Of a stretch of DNA of 64,000 nucleotides, positions 1-8,006 are shown piece after piece. Each line of letters starts with the position of its first letter. The first letter of the stretch is position 1. The DNA comes from Crossiella sp. S99.2. GTDB lineage: Bacteria > Actinomycetota > Actinomycetes > Mycobacteriales > Pseudonocardiaceae. The notes beneath the pieces were generated by a model. The model was not told the origin of the DNA, made no database searches, and was given only the letters and a program-made list of their open reading frames with translations. The stretch lies in contig NZ_JALMDK010000008.1 of assembly GCF_023094165.1 (NCBI RefSeq), positions 124,001-188,000 on the forward strand, written 5' to 3'. The translations under genes and the position numbers were made by a program.

Positions 1-2
1 AC

Positions 3-164
3 GGCGCCACCGAGGACGCCCTCCGCGACGTGCTGGCCACCCTGGCCGAGTTCCTGGCAGACCCGGACGAGGACGCGGACTGGTACGACCGAGCAGGCAC
101 AGTCCTGCACAAGGTAGCCAGCACCGCCGAAGAACTGGGCCTGGGCGCGTACCTGACGGAATAA
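3..164 (+). CDS. C-terminal end of an unrecognised protein (partial)
   Basis: An open frame enters from the left edge and ends at a TAA at 162-164, leaving about 53 residues. The peptide is acidic and helical-looking: it contains LATLAEFLADPDEDADWYDR, then LHKVASTAEELGLGAYL before the stop. Third positions are strongly G/C, as in a real gene here. The N-terminus lies outside the window and no family is recognised, so no function is proposed. It converges on the Rsm22-type gene, whose stop is at 254. Confidence 0.6.
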   Translation, partial: GATEDALRDVLATLAEFLADPDEDADWYDRAGTVLHKVASTAEELGLGAYLTE

Positions 165-253
165 CCACCAGCGCCTTCCCCCAAGGTCCCAGCCCTATCT
201 CCAATGGCTCGGGCACACGATTCCGGAACTGGCTCAGTTCGTACGACCGTTGG

Positions 254-1282
254 TCAGCCGTGGCCCGGGGTGCTCGGCGCCCACTCCTCGCCCCACTCGA
301 CATCCCGTGCCGCCCGGTAATCCGCCCCGTGCCGCTTCGTCACGGTCACCTCGGCCAGCCCATCCACCCCCGTGCACAACCGCAACGCCACCAGCCCCTT
401 CCGCTTCACCGGATGCCGCAACACCCGATTAGCCGCCCGCCCCGCCACAACCCCAGTCCCACCAGACCCCTCGACCCCCAACGCCCCCGCCCCAGCCACC
501 GCCACATACGAGAACTTCTCGTCCTCGAAGTTGAGCGACCCCTCCTTGATCACCCGATGCGCCCCAACCCGCGGCAACCGAGCCGAAAAATGGCACCAAT
601 CCTGCCCCGGCGGAATCGGGCAATCCCGCTGATGCGGACAAGGCGCCACCACCGCCCGCTCCTGCCCGATCAACTCATCCCGCGCCCGCACAATCCGCTC
701 ATACCCCGCGGGCGTGCCCGGTTCGATCAACACCAGCAACCCAGCCGACTGAGCCAGCCACCGCACCGTCGCCGCCCGGGTCGTCTCCGGCAGCTCGCCC
801 AGCACATACGACAGCGTCACCACATCCGCCCGCGGCGCCTCCGCCGCCGGGTCGATCCGTCCCCGCTGCCACACCGTCTCCCGCAGTCGCGGCGCCTCCG
901 CCATCAACCGCCGCCCCAGCGCGACGACTTCCGGCGCCTGCTCCACCACCGTCAACTCGCCCAGCGACGGCCAGGTGTCCGTCGCCGCCCACACCGCCGT
1001 CCCCGTTCCGCCGCCGACGTCGATCAGGCTGCGGGGGGCGAAATCCGGGAGCTGGCGGGCGATCTCGGTCAGGGCGGAGCGGACGGCGGCATAGGTGCCG
1101 GGCATGCGGTAGCCGGCGTAGGCGGCGGCGTCGACCGGGGTGACCAGGATGGGGGTGGTGGCGGCTTCGCCCTGGCGGTAGCGGATGATCAGGCGGGTGA
1201 CCGCGCGGGCCAGTTCCTGTTGCGGGAAGCGGCGCAGGGCAGTGTCCACTGCGGACTGGAGCTGCTCGGGCAGGGCGGTCAT
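254..1282 (-). CDS. Small ribosomal subunit Rsm22-family protein (methyltransferase-like)
   Basis: A 342-residue protein with a Rossmann SAM-binding motif near residues 86-95 (SLIDVGGGTGTA). A cysteine/histidine cluster at about 215-231 (CPH-x3-CP, then WCHF) is typical of the Rsm22 family, whose mitochondrial members help assemble the small ribosomal subunit and bind an Fe-S cluster. Bacterial members are usually annotated as putative rRNA methyltransferases; their substrate is unproven. The ATG at 1282 begins MTALPEQL, a normal start for the family. Family membership is clear from the cysteine motif; the exact reaction is not. It lies downstream of the azoreductase gene on the same strand, separated by a strong hairpin, so it is probably transcribed alone. 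Confidence 0.85.
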   Translation of the reverse strand: MTALPEQLQSAVDTALRRFPQQELARAVTRLIIRYRQGEAATTPILVTPVDAAAYAGYRMPGTYAAVRSALTEIARQLPDFAPRSLIDVGGGTGTAVWAATDTWPSLGELTVVEQAPEVVALGRRLMAEAPRLRETVWQRGRIDPAAEAPRADVVTLSYVLGELPETTRAATVRWLAQSAGLLVLIEPGTPAGYERIVRARDELIGQERAVVAPCPHQRDCPIPPGQDWCHFSARLPRVGAHRVIKEGSLNFEDEKFSYVAVAGAGALGVEGSGGTGVVAGRAANRVLRHPVKRKGLVALRLCTGVDGLAEVTVTKRHGADYRAARDVEWGEEWAPSTPGHG

Positions 1283-1337
1283 GGCCGGAATTCTGCCTGG
1301 TCACCGCCGGGGCCTGGCGCGGGGATCGGCGGCGTGG

Positions 1338-1369
1338 CATCGGGGTGTTCGGCGCCGGACACCCCGATG
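1338..1369 (-). terminator. Hairpin downstream of azoreductase
   Basis: An 11-bp perfect inverted repeat, CATCGGGGTGT (1338-1348) and ACACCCCGATG (1359-1369). The central ten bases also pair almost fully. It starts about 35 nt past the azoreductase stop and before the Rsm22 start. There is no T-tract, as is common for actinobacterial terminators. Confidence 0.55.
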
Positions 1370-1404
1370 ACCTGCCTCGCCGCGACCGGCGGCCCACCGC
1401 CGGG

Positions 1405-2058
1405 TCAGGCCGCGACGATCCCGGCCAGTTCCGGTGCGACCTTCCCGGCCAGCGTGTGCGCCTGCTCCCGGGACTGCGCCGCCAGTTCGCGTAGTTCGGC
1501 CATGGCGGGGTTGACGTCGGCCAGGGTCAGTTCGGCGTCGACCACGCGCACGTCCATCGCGAAGACGTCGTGGAGGATCCGGTGCAGCCATGGCGTGCCG
1601 TGGTCCCAGCCCTCGCGCGGGGTGCCCGGCCCGTAGCCGCCGCCGCGAGCCACGATCAGCGCCGCCGGCCGGCCCTTGAGCGGCTGCTGACCTTTCGCGG
1701 GGGACAGGCGCGGTTCGGTGAGCAGCAGGTCGATCCAGGCCTTGGCCTGGGTTGGCACGCCGAAGTTGTACAGCGGGGCGGTCAGCAGCAGGCCGTCCGC
1801 GCCGAGCAACTCATCGGCCAGTTCGGTGGCCAGCTTCGCCGCCGCGCGCTGCTCGTCGGTCCACTCCTCGGCCGGGGTCCAGACCGTGGACACCGACTGC
1901 GGCCAGACGTCGGCGGGCAGCGGGTGTCGGCCCACGTCCCGGCGGCGGACCGGGGTGCCGGGGCGGGCGGCCAGCCAGTTCTGCTCGAAGGTGTCGCCCA
2001 GCGCCCGGCTGACCGAGCCCTCGGTCCTGATGCTCGTGTCCACGCGCAGCAGAGTCAT
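1405..2058 (-). CDS. azoR: FMN-dependent NADH-azoreductase / NAD(P)H:quinone oxidoreductase
   Basis: A flavodoxin-fold protein of 217 residues from the ATG at 2058 (MTLLRVDTSIRTEGSVSR). That start is preceded by GGAGGG seven bases upstream; the frame runs 16 codons further but without a better ribosome site. The N-terminal phosphate-binding segment (DTSIRTEGSVSR), the LLTAPLYNFGVPTQAKAWID block and the later GGGYGPGTP loop are characteristic of AzoR-type enzymes. These use NADH and FMN to reduce azo dyes and quinones in the cytoplasm. It is divergent from a MarR regulator at 2179, with a large palindrome between them. The likely biology is quinone or electrophile stress response under MarR control. 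Confidence 0.88.
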   Translation of the reverse strand: MTLLRVDTSIRTEGSVSRALGDTFEQNWLAARPGTPVRRRDVGRHPLPADVWPQSVSTVWTPAEEWTDEQRAAAKLATELADELLGADGLLLTAPLYNFGVPTQAKAWIDLLLTEPRLSPAKGQQPLKGRPAALIVARGGGYGPGTPREGWDHGTPWLHRILHDVFAMDVRVVDAELTLADVNPAMAELRELAAQSREQAHTLAGKVAPELAGIVAA

Positions 2059-2101
2059 CGTCTTCCCTCCACAAGAAGCGCTGCTCTCCAGAACAGCTGT
2101 C

Positions 2102-2134
2102 GACAAGATGTTCTGTTCAACAGACTATCTTGTC
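2102..2134. promoter_or_regulatory. Extended palindromic operator, probably for the MarR protein
   Basis: Two nested inverted repeats share the centre at 2118: the outer pair GACAAGAT (2102-2109) and ATCTTGTC (2127-2134), and the inner pair TCTGTT (2112-2117) and AACAGA (2119-2124). A further half-site AACAGA follows at 2135-2140. The site lies between the divergent azoreductase and marR starts, where an autoregulating MarR dimer would bind. Confidence 0.6.
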
Positions 2135-2178
2135 AACAGAACGTATTGTGAGCCACAGCGGCGGACTATGCTGAGTAG

Positions 2179-2688
2179 GTGGACCAGCACCAGCAACGAC
2201 CTGCGCAGTTCGACTTCGGCCTGGCGTTGAGCGCGGTCGTGCGGGGGTACTTCAAGGCGGCTGATCGCGCCGTGGACGACCTGCCCGGTGGCCCGCGCGG
2301 TTACCAGGTGCTCTCCGCCGCGGCCCGCGGTGAGGCGCCCAGCCAGATCGCGCTGGCCCAGCAGCTCGGTGTGGACCGCACCGTGATGACCTACCTGCTC
2401 GACGACCTGGAACGCGCCGGATTCGTCGAGCGCCGCCCCGATCCGGCCGACCGCCGCTCCCGGCAGATCGTGATCACCGAAACCGGCCAGGCCGAGCTGT
2501 GCCGACTGGAACGCAGGCTCAGCGCGGTCGAGGACACCGTGCTGACCCCCCTCGACGAGTCCGAGCGCGCGGTGCTGCGCGGGATGCTGGCCCGGCTGGC
2601 CGCCTACGCCGGCGACGTGCCCAACGCCTGCCAGGTCGCCGAACACGCCCTGGCCGCCGAGAAACTGGGCCCGGCCGGGCTGCCGTAG
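2179..2688 (+). CDS. MarR-family transcriptional regulator
   Basis: A 169-residue protein from a GTG start. The winged-helix core at about residues 40-105 has the usual order: PSQIALAQQLGVDRTVMTYL is the recognition region, followed by LERAGFVERRPDPADRRSR for the wing with its conserved D-x-R-x-R element. It is divergent from azoR across a nested palindrome and most likely represses both itself and the azoreductase, responding to quinones or phenolics. The effector cannot be read from sequence. Length and architecture are normal. Confidence 0.87.
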   Translation: MDQHQQRPAQFDFGLALSAVVRGYFKAADRAVDDLPGGPRGYQVLSAAARGEAPSQIALAQQLGVDRTVMTYLLDDLERAGFVERRPDPADRRSRQIVITETGQAELCRLERRLSAVEDTVLTPLDESERAVLRGMLARLAAYAGDVPNACQVAEHALAAEKLGPAGLP

Positions 2689-2716
2689 CTGGTCCGACGC
2701 ACCCGGTCCGCCCTGG

Positions 2717-3031
2717 TCACAGGTGTTCGCGGCCCCACGCGCCGAGCGGGCGCAGCGCCTCGTTGAGCGCCGCGCCGCGTGCGGTCAGTGAGTACTCCAC
2801 GTGCGGCACGGGACCCGGATGGCTGTCCCGGTGCACGATCTCGTCGGTCATCAGCTCGCGCAGCTGGTCGATGAGCACCTTGTCGCTGACCCCGGGCAGC
2901 AACCGCCGCAGCTCGCCGAACCGGCGTGGCCGCGGGCTGAGCGCCCACAGGATGTGCACCTTCCACTTGCCGGTGACCACCTGCATCGCGGCCTCCACCG
3001 CGCAGTGCGTCAGCCGCGTCCGCACCTTCAT
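2717..3031 (-). CDS. HxlR-family transcriptional regulator
   Basis: A 104-residue winged-helix protein of the normal HxlR/DUF24 size. It keeps the conserved N-terminal cysteine (THCAVEAAMQ) used by redox-sensing members such as HypR/YodB, then GKWKVHILWAL and the RFGELRRLLPGVSDKVL recognition helix. It is divergent from the imine-reductase-like gene at 3129, the classic arrangement for an HxlR regulator and its target oxidoreductase. Sensing through the single cysteine is inferred from relatives. Confidence 0.88.
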   Translation of the reverse strand: MKVRTRLTHCAVEAAMQVVTGKWKVHILWALSPRPRRFGELRRLLPGVSDKVLIDQLRELMTDEIVHRDSHPGPVPHVEYSLTARGAALNEALRPLGAWGREHL

Positions 3032-3128
3032 CCGCCCACCCCCAAGTCGAGGCCAGGATAACTCCGGCGGGGCACTTACCTTGATGTGCGTACTTGAGCG
3101 CGATTCCCCGCCGACCTAGGTTGGAAAT

Positions 3129-4010
3129 GTGATTACGGTGCTGGGGCTCGGCAGGATGGGCGCGGCGATCGCCGGTGCTTTCCTGAATTCCGGATATGCG
3201 ACGACGGTGTGGAACCGGTCCGCTGACAAGGCGGATCCTTTGCTGGCACGCGGTGCGCGAAAGGCGGCCGACGTCGCCGCCGCGGTCGCCGACAACGACA
3301 TTCTGCTGGTGTGCGTGCTCGATTATCCGGCGCTGTACGAGGTGCTCGAACCGGTACGCGACAACCTGTCCGGCAAGGTGCTGGTGAACCTCACCTCCGG
3401 ACTGCCCAGCGAGGCCCGCGCGGCCGCGGACTGGGCGCGCGGACTCGGTCTGCGCTATCTCGACGGCACCGTGCTGGCCGTGCCCCCGGCGGTCGGTCAG
3501 CCCCAGACTCAGCTATTCTATGCCGGTGACCGGCAGGTTTACCGGGAGTGCGAGTCAGTGCTCGGCGCGCTGGGCAGCCCGGTGTACTTCGGCGCCGACC
3601 CGGGCAGCGCGGCCCAGTACGACCTGGCCCTGCTCGGCATCCTGTGGGCCACGCTGACCAGCGCACTGCAGGGGTTCGCGCTGACCGGGTCGGGGGAGCG
3701 GCTGCTGCCCTTCGTCGAATCCTGGCTGACGAATGTCGTGCTGCCCAGTATCCGGGGCGCGGCGAAACAGGTTGATTCCGGCGACTACGGCGGCGCAGTG
3801 TCCACCGTTTCCCTGAACGCGCACGGACTGGCCAAGATAATCCAGGCCGGGCGCGAACAGGGAATAGCGCCCGACCTGATGGCGCCCATCAAGGAATTCC
3901 TGGACCGGCGCCTCGCCGACGGATTCGGTCAGGACAGTCTGGCCAGCATTGTCGAGGTCATCCGGAACCCTGATGCACCGCGGCCAGCCGGGCCAGTTCG
4001 TCGTCGGTGA
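3129..4010 (+). CDS. Imine-reductase-like NADPH-dependent oxidoreductase
   Basis: A 293-residue enzyme of the beta-hydroxyacid dehydrogenase/imine reductase superfamily. The N-terminus GLGRMG followed by the VWNRS segment matches the NADPH-binding signature of imine reductases (GLGxMG, then WNR[TS]xxK). The second motif, GADPGSAAQYDLALL near residues 156-169, carries Asp165 where beta-hydroxyacid dehydrogenases have their catalytic Lys; that substitution marks imine reductases (Asp type). The helical C-terminal dimerisation domain follows. The GTG start is used and HxlR is divergent. Its 3' end overlaps the convergent aldo/keto reductase by 53 nt. Activity on cyclic imines is inferred from motifs only; the natural substrate is unknown. 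Confidence 0.82.
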   Translation: MITVLGLGRMGAAIAGAFLNSGYATTVWNRSADKADPLLARGARKAADVAAAVADNDILLVCVLDYPALYEVLEPVRDNLSGKVLVNLTSGLPSEARAAADWARGLGLRYLDGTVLAVPPAVGQPQTQLFYAGDRQVYRECESVLGALGSPVYFGADPGSAAQYDLALLGILWATLTSALQGFALTGSGERLLPFVESWLTNVVLPSIRGAAKQVDSGDYGGAVSTVSLNAHGLAKIIQAGREQGIAPDLMAPIKEFLDRRLADGFGQDSLASIVEVIRNPDAPRPAGPVRRR

Positions 4011-4851
4011 GCCGCAGCGACCCGGCCGCGATGTTGGCCGCCAGGTGCTCCGGGTTGCCGGTCCCGGGAATCGCCAGCACGTGTGGGCCCAGCTGCAGCG
4101 TCCAGGCCAGCCGCACCTGGGCCGTGCTCACCCCGCGCGCGGTGGCGATGGCCACCACCTCGGTGTCCTCCGCTCCGCCCGCGCCGGACTCCTTGCCCGC
4201 GCCGGCGATGGCGAAGAACGGCACGAACGCCACCCCCTGCGCACCGCACAGGCGCAGGAAGTCGTCCTGACGCGCGGGCGCGCCGAGACCGTACTGGTTC
4301 TGCACGCACACCACCGGCGCGATGGCCTGCGCCTCGGCCAGGTGGTGCGCGCGCACGTTGGAGATGCCCAGATGCCGGATCAGCCCGGCCTGGCGCAACT
4401 CGGCCAGCGCGCCGAAGCGCTCGGCGATCGACTCCGGGCCGTGCACCCGCAGGTTCACCACGTCCAGGTGATCCCGGCCGAGCTGCCGCAGGTTCTCCTC
4501 GACCTGGCCGCGCAGCTGGTCGGGCCGGGCCAGCGGCAGCCACTCGCCCGCGGGGTCCTTGCCGGGACCCACCTTGGTGGTGATCACCAGGTCCTCTGGG
4601 TAGGGCGCCAGCGCGGTGTTGATCAGCTCGTTCGCCGAGCGCAGCGGAGAGAAGTAGAAGGCGGCGGTGTCGATGTGGTTCACGCCCAGCTCGACCGCGC
4701 GCCGCAGCACCGAGATCGCCCGGTCCCGGTCGCTGGGGGAGCCGTCGGCCTGGTGCGTCAGGCGCATCGCGCCGAAGCCGAGGCGGTGCACGGTCCGGTC
4801 GCCGAGCGTCCAGCTGCCCGCGTCCGCGGCGGTGATCGTCTCCGAGGTCAT
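3958..4851 (-). CDS. Aldo/keto reductase
   Basis: A 297-residue TIM-barrel reductase from the ATG at 4851 (MTSETITAADAG); the open frame continues upstream without a credible start. Family landmarks are LGFGAMRLT, the catalytic Asp/Tyr pair in NHIDTAAFYFSP, Lys in VITTKVG, and His in LRVHGPES. The C-terminal IPGTGNPEHLAANIAA is the NADPH-binding part. It is an oxidoreductase of the YdbC-like branch, acting on aldehydes or ketones in the cytosol. It runs convergent with the imine-reductase-like gene and overlaps its 3' end. Confidence 0.88.
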   Translation of the reverse strand: MTSETITAADAGSWTLGDRTVHRLGFGAMRLTHQADGSPSDRDRAISVLRRAVELGVNHIDTAAFYFSPLRSANELINTALAPYPEDLVITTKVGPGKDPAGEWLPLARPDQLRGQVEENLRQLGRDHLDVVNLRVHGPESIAERFGALAELRQAGLIRHLGISNVRAHHLAEAQAIAPVVCVQNQYGLGAPARQDDFLRLCGAQGVAFVPFFAIAGAGKESGAGGAEDTEVVAIATARGVSTAQVRLAWTLQLGPHVLAIPGTGNPEHLAANIAAGSLRLTDDELARLAAVHQGSG

Positions 4852-4915
4852 GGCGGAAGTCTGCCCCGCCACCCGACCACCCGCGCACCAGGGACGTCGT
4901 CCGGCAACCCGGCTG

Positions 4916-4957
4916 CCGCCCGTTCGTCTACCGACCGGTCGGTAGACGAACGGGCGG
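4916..4957 (-). terminator. 42-bp perfect palindrome downstream of the PBP gene
   Basis: Bases 4916-4936 are the exact reverse complement of 4937-4957, centred on ACCGGT, with CTACCGACC meeting GGTCGGTAG in the middle. It starts about 10 nt beyond the PBP stop. It should fold into a 21-bp hairpin, probably a terminator without T-tract, and may protect the aldo/keto reductase promoter from read-through. A related hairpin occurs at 21109-21142. Confidence 0.65.
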
Positions 4958-4966
4958 GCCGGCGGG

Positions 4967-7348
4967 TCAGCCAATGCCGGTCGGCTTGGTCCTGGTCGGC
5001 GGCGGCGTGGTCGGCCGGGTCGTGACCGGCGGTCTGCTCGGCGTCGTGGTCACCGGCCCGCCGCCGGCGCTGGTGGTCGGCGGCGGCGTGGCGCTCACCG
5101 TCCGCGTCTTCGACGGCTGCGGCCTGCGATCCCCGATATCGGAGAGATCCACCGGCCGCGGCCGATCGCTGTGCAGGTACCGCCGTTCCACCTCCGGCAG
5201 CCCCGCCACCCGCATCCCGCTCATGATCCCGCCGTGCCCGTTGTCCCCGTTCATCGCGCGGAACCAGGTGCGCGCCGAGTACTTCCCGCCGTAGATGTAG
5301 CGCCCGGACGAGCAAGGCCGCGGCGGCTGGTTCACCCCGGAATCGCACAGCGTCTGCGGCGCGGGCGTGTCGTCGAAGGTGAACACCGCGGCCGACAACT
5401 GCGGGGTGAACCCGAGGAATCCGGCCGACTTGTGCTCCTGGGTGGTGCCGGTCTTGCCAGCCATCGGCCGGTCCCACTTCACCCCGCGCGCCGCGGTGGT
5501 CGCGGTGCCGCCCTGGGTGTCCTTGCTCAGCGCCACGGTCATCGCGTTGGCCAGCCCCGGCTGCACCACCTGCTCGCACGCCTGATCGCGCACCGGGACC
5601 GGGTTGCCGCGGCGGTCCAGCACGGTCTCGATCGGACTCGGCGGGCACCACTTGCCCTCACTGGCCAGGGTGGCGCCGACGTTGGCCAGTTCCAGGGTGC
5701 TGGTCGGCGTCGGGCCGAGGGTGAAGGAACCGAAGTTCTGCTCGGCGAAGAACCTACCGATCGGTCGTTTCTTGCGGTCCTCCGCGGCGATCATGGTGCC
5801 CAGCGACCGCAGCCCGAGCCGCTGCGCCATGTCCACCGCGGCCTTGACCCCGACTCGCTCCAGCAGGTGCACGAACGTGGTGTTCGGCGATTTTGCCAGC
5901 GCGTCCTGCAGGCTCATCCGGGCCGGGTACTCACCCGCGTTCTGCACGCAGTACTTGCGCAGCCCCAGCGCGCCCGGCGGGCAACTGGCCGCGCCGCCGA
6001 GGAAGACGGGGGAGACGTAGGAGTCCGGCACCGGCACCGATTCGGTGATCGTGCCGCCCTGTTCGAGCAGCGCGGCGGCGGTGAAGATCTTGTAGATGGA
6101 GCCCGCACCGTGGTTCTGCGGCGCGTAGGGCAGGCCGAGGGTGGTTTCCCGCGCGTCGCGGTTGAGACCGTAGGTGCGGTTGGCGGTCAGCGCGATGACG
6201 CGGTGTTTGTCCTTGCCGGGCTGGACGATCGCCATCGCGTTGGCCACATTCCGGGTCTGCGGCGGCACTTCGGCGTCCACCGCGGCCTTGGCCTTGGTCA
6301 GCGCGTCCCGGTCCAGGGTGGTCTTGACGGTGTAGCCGCCGCGACGCAGATCGTCCCGCTGGAAGCCGGAGTTTTCCAGGTATTTCAAGGCATAGTCGCA
6401 GAAGTAGCCCGCGTCGCCGGTGCCGACGCAGCCGTTGGCCGGCCGCGCGGGCGTGGGCACGATGTCCAGGTTGGTCTTCTTCTCCGCCGCGCCGACCGCG
6501 GCGGGCAACCGGCCCTGCCGGACCATTTCGTCGAGAACCACGTTGCGCCGCACCAAAGCCCGCTCCGGATGCCGGTACGGGTTCAACGCACTCGGCTCGT
6601 TCACGATCCCGGCCAGCAACGCGGCCTGGGCGACGGTCAACTTGTCCTGCGTGGTGTCGAAGTACGCCCGCGCCGCGGCCTGGATGCCGAACGCACCCTG
6701 CCCGAACGGCACGGTGTTGAGGTACCGGGCCAGGATCTCGTCCTTGCTCAGGGTGTGCTCAAGCTGCAACGCGATCCGCAACTCGCGCACCTTCCGCGCC
6801 ATCGACTGCTCCTGCGCGCGGGTCCGCTCCACCGCGGTCTCGGCCGAGATGTGCGTGAGGTGGTTCTTCACGTACTGCTGGGTCAACGTCGACCCACCCT
6901 GCGAAATCCGCCCGGACACCGCGTTGGCCAGCGCCGCCCGCCCCAACGCCACCGGATCCACCCCCTGGTGGTCGTAGAAGCGATGGTCCTCGATCGCGAC
7001 CAGCGCCGACTTCACCGAGTCCGAGATCTCCGCGGCCGGCACCGGCACCCGGTACTGGTCGTACACGTGCGCGAACGGCCGCCCCTCGCTGTCCAGCAAC
7101 GCGGTCATCTGCGGCGCCTCATCCGCGATCAACGCCGCCGCGGTCCGGTCGACATCGTCACTGGCCAGCACCGCGACCGTGCCCGCACCCCCGGCCAGCG
7201 GAAACAACACCCCCGCCGCCAGCATCCCGCCCAACGCGCACAACCCCACCAACTTCAGCACCCCGACCACAACCCGCCGCCCCCGAGGAGCCACCGGCTC
7301 AGCCTCGTCCAGCAGGGTGTCGAACGGTGTGCCCGTGGATCCCGTCAT
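4967..7348 (-). CDS. Class A bifunctional penicillin-binding protein (transglycosylase/transpeptidase)
   Basis: A 793-residue membrane protein from the ATG at 7348 (MTGSTGTPFD); the frame extends 23 codons upstream. A short cytoplasmic segment precedes one membrane helix at about 27-60. The transglycosylase domain has the catalytic Glu in IEDHRFYDHQG (about 120) and QGGSTLTQQYVKN. The transpeptidase domain has the SxxK serine in GAGSIYK (about 417), SPNTTF, and the KTGTT box. The C-terminus is a Pro/Thr-rich tail, common in actinobacterial PonA-type proteins. It polymerises lipid II glycan chains and crosslinks stem peptides on the outer face of the membrane. A perfect palindrome follows the stop. 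Confidence 0.93.
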   Translation of the reverse strand: MTGSTGTPFDTLLDEAEPVAPRGRRVVVGVLKLVGLCALGGMLAAGVLFPLAGGAGTVAVLASDDVDRTAAALIADEAPQMTALLDSEGRPFAHVYDQYRVPVPAAEISDSVKSALVAIEDHRFYDHQGVDPVALGRAALANAVSGRISQGGSTLTQQYVKNHLTHISAETAVERTRAQEQSMARKVRELRIALQLEHTLSKDEILARYLNTVPFGQGAFGIQAAARAYFDTTQDKLTVAQAALLAGIVNEPSALNPYRHPERALVRRNVVLDEMVRQGRLPAAVGAAEKKTNLDIVPTPARPANGCVGTGDAGYFCDYALKYLENSGFQRDDLRRGGYTVKTTLDRDALTKAKAAVDAEVPPQTRNVANAMAIVQPGKDKHRVIALTANRTYGLNRDARETTLGLPYAPQNHGAGSIYKIFTAAALLEQGGTITESVPVPDSYVSPVFLGGAASCPPGALGLRKYCVQNAGEYPARMSLQDALAKSPNTTFVHLLERVGVKAAVDMAQRLGLRSLGTMIAAEDRKKRPIGRFFAEQNFGSFTLGPTPTSTLELANVGATLASEGKWCPPSPIETVLDRRGNPVPVRDQACEQVVQPGLANAMTVALSKDTQGGTATTAARGVKWDRPMAGKTGTTQEHKSAGFLGFTPQLSAAVFTFDDTPAPQTLCDSGVNQPPRPCSSGRYIYGGKYSARTWFRAMNGDNGHGGIMSGMRVAGLPEVERRYLHSDRPRPVDLSDIGDRRPQPSKTRTVSATPPPTTSAGGGPVTTTPSRPPVTTRPTTPPPTRTKPTGIG

Positions 7349-8006
7349 CGCGACCAGCCCGCCGTTCGGAGTGCCCAGGTACCTCCCATGGTGGTAGCCC
7401 AGGGCATGCCCAGGCAACCAACTCGATCAGGTGGCGTGTCGCCGACCGCGTGTCGCGCCCCGCGTGTCCCACGCCCCGGCTGGCGCGCCCGGCGCGCGTG
7501 ACCCACCAGCCCTGCGCGTGACCCTCCAGTCCCGCGTGACCCTCCAGCCCGTCGCGTCCGACCTCACCGACCAGCCCGTCGCGCCGTAGCTCCCCGTCGC
7601 GCCCGCCTGCCCGACCGATCGACCGGCCCGACCGGCCCGCCACGCTGGACCCCTGGACCCACTCCTGGCCCGCGCCCGCCCCGCCCCCGCCACCGCTTCC
7701 TCTGCGGAACGCTTTTCAAGCCGAAAAGGTTGCTTCCCCGTCTGGATCTTGACCCCGATCAGGTCCATCCGACCCACCCAAGCCACTCCACCGGAGCCGC
7801 CACCCCAACCCGCTCCGAACGTACCAAAGGCCCCGCCACCAGGCGGGGCCCTCAGTCACAACCCACTCAGCTCACCTCGTCCAACCGGCCAGCCGACCCT
7901 CCAACCGGCCCCAACATTCACCCGATCAGTGAGCAATCCGAAGTCAACCCGATCCGGGAGCCATCCGAGAACAGCCCGTTCAGCCCGACCAGGAAGCCAG
8001 CCGAGA
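7349..8006. other. Gene-poor G+C-rich tract with short tandem repeats
   Basis: No convincing gene lies between the PBP start and the end of the C39-like gene; the frames here are Arg/Pro/Gly-rich with no domain. Three near-identical tandem copies of an 18-20 nt unit containing CGCGTGACCC and CCAG occur at about 7495-7550. A 68-nt element shared with 15959-16026 lies at 7684-7751. The PBP promoter must be near the left end. Confidence 0.5.
7684..7751. repeat. 68-nt dispersed element, copy 1
   Basis: Bases 7684-7751 match 15959-16026 at 64 of 68 positions in the same orientation. The core can form a hairpin: CTTTTC and GAAAAG flank a five-base loop in this copy, with GGAA/TTCC outside. It lies 255 nt beyond the stop of the minus-strand C39-like gene. 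Its nature (small RNA, mobile remnant or processing site) is unknown. Confidence 0.6.

Noticed and set aside
5171-7501. A 776-residue open frame antisense to the PBP gene
   Set aside because: It is Arg/His/Pro/Val-rich with no domain and exactly shadows a clear class A PBP; such long antisense frames are expected at this G+C content.
7495-7550. Direct repeats considered as a CRISPR array
   Set aside because: The units are contiguous 18-20 nt repeats without spacers and no cas gene is near.
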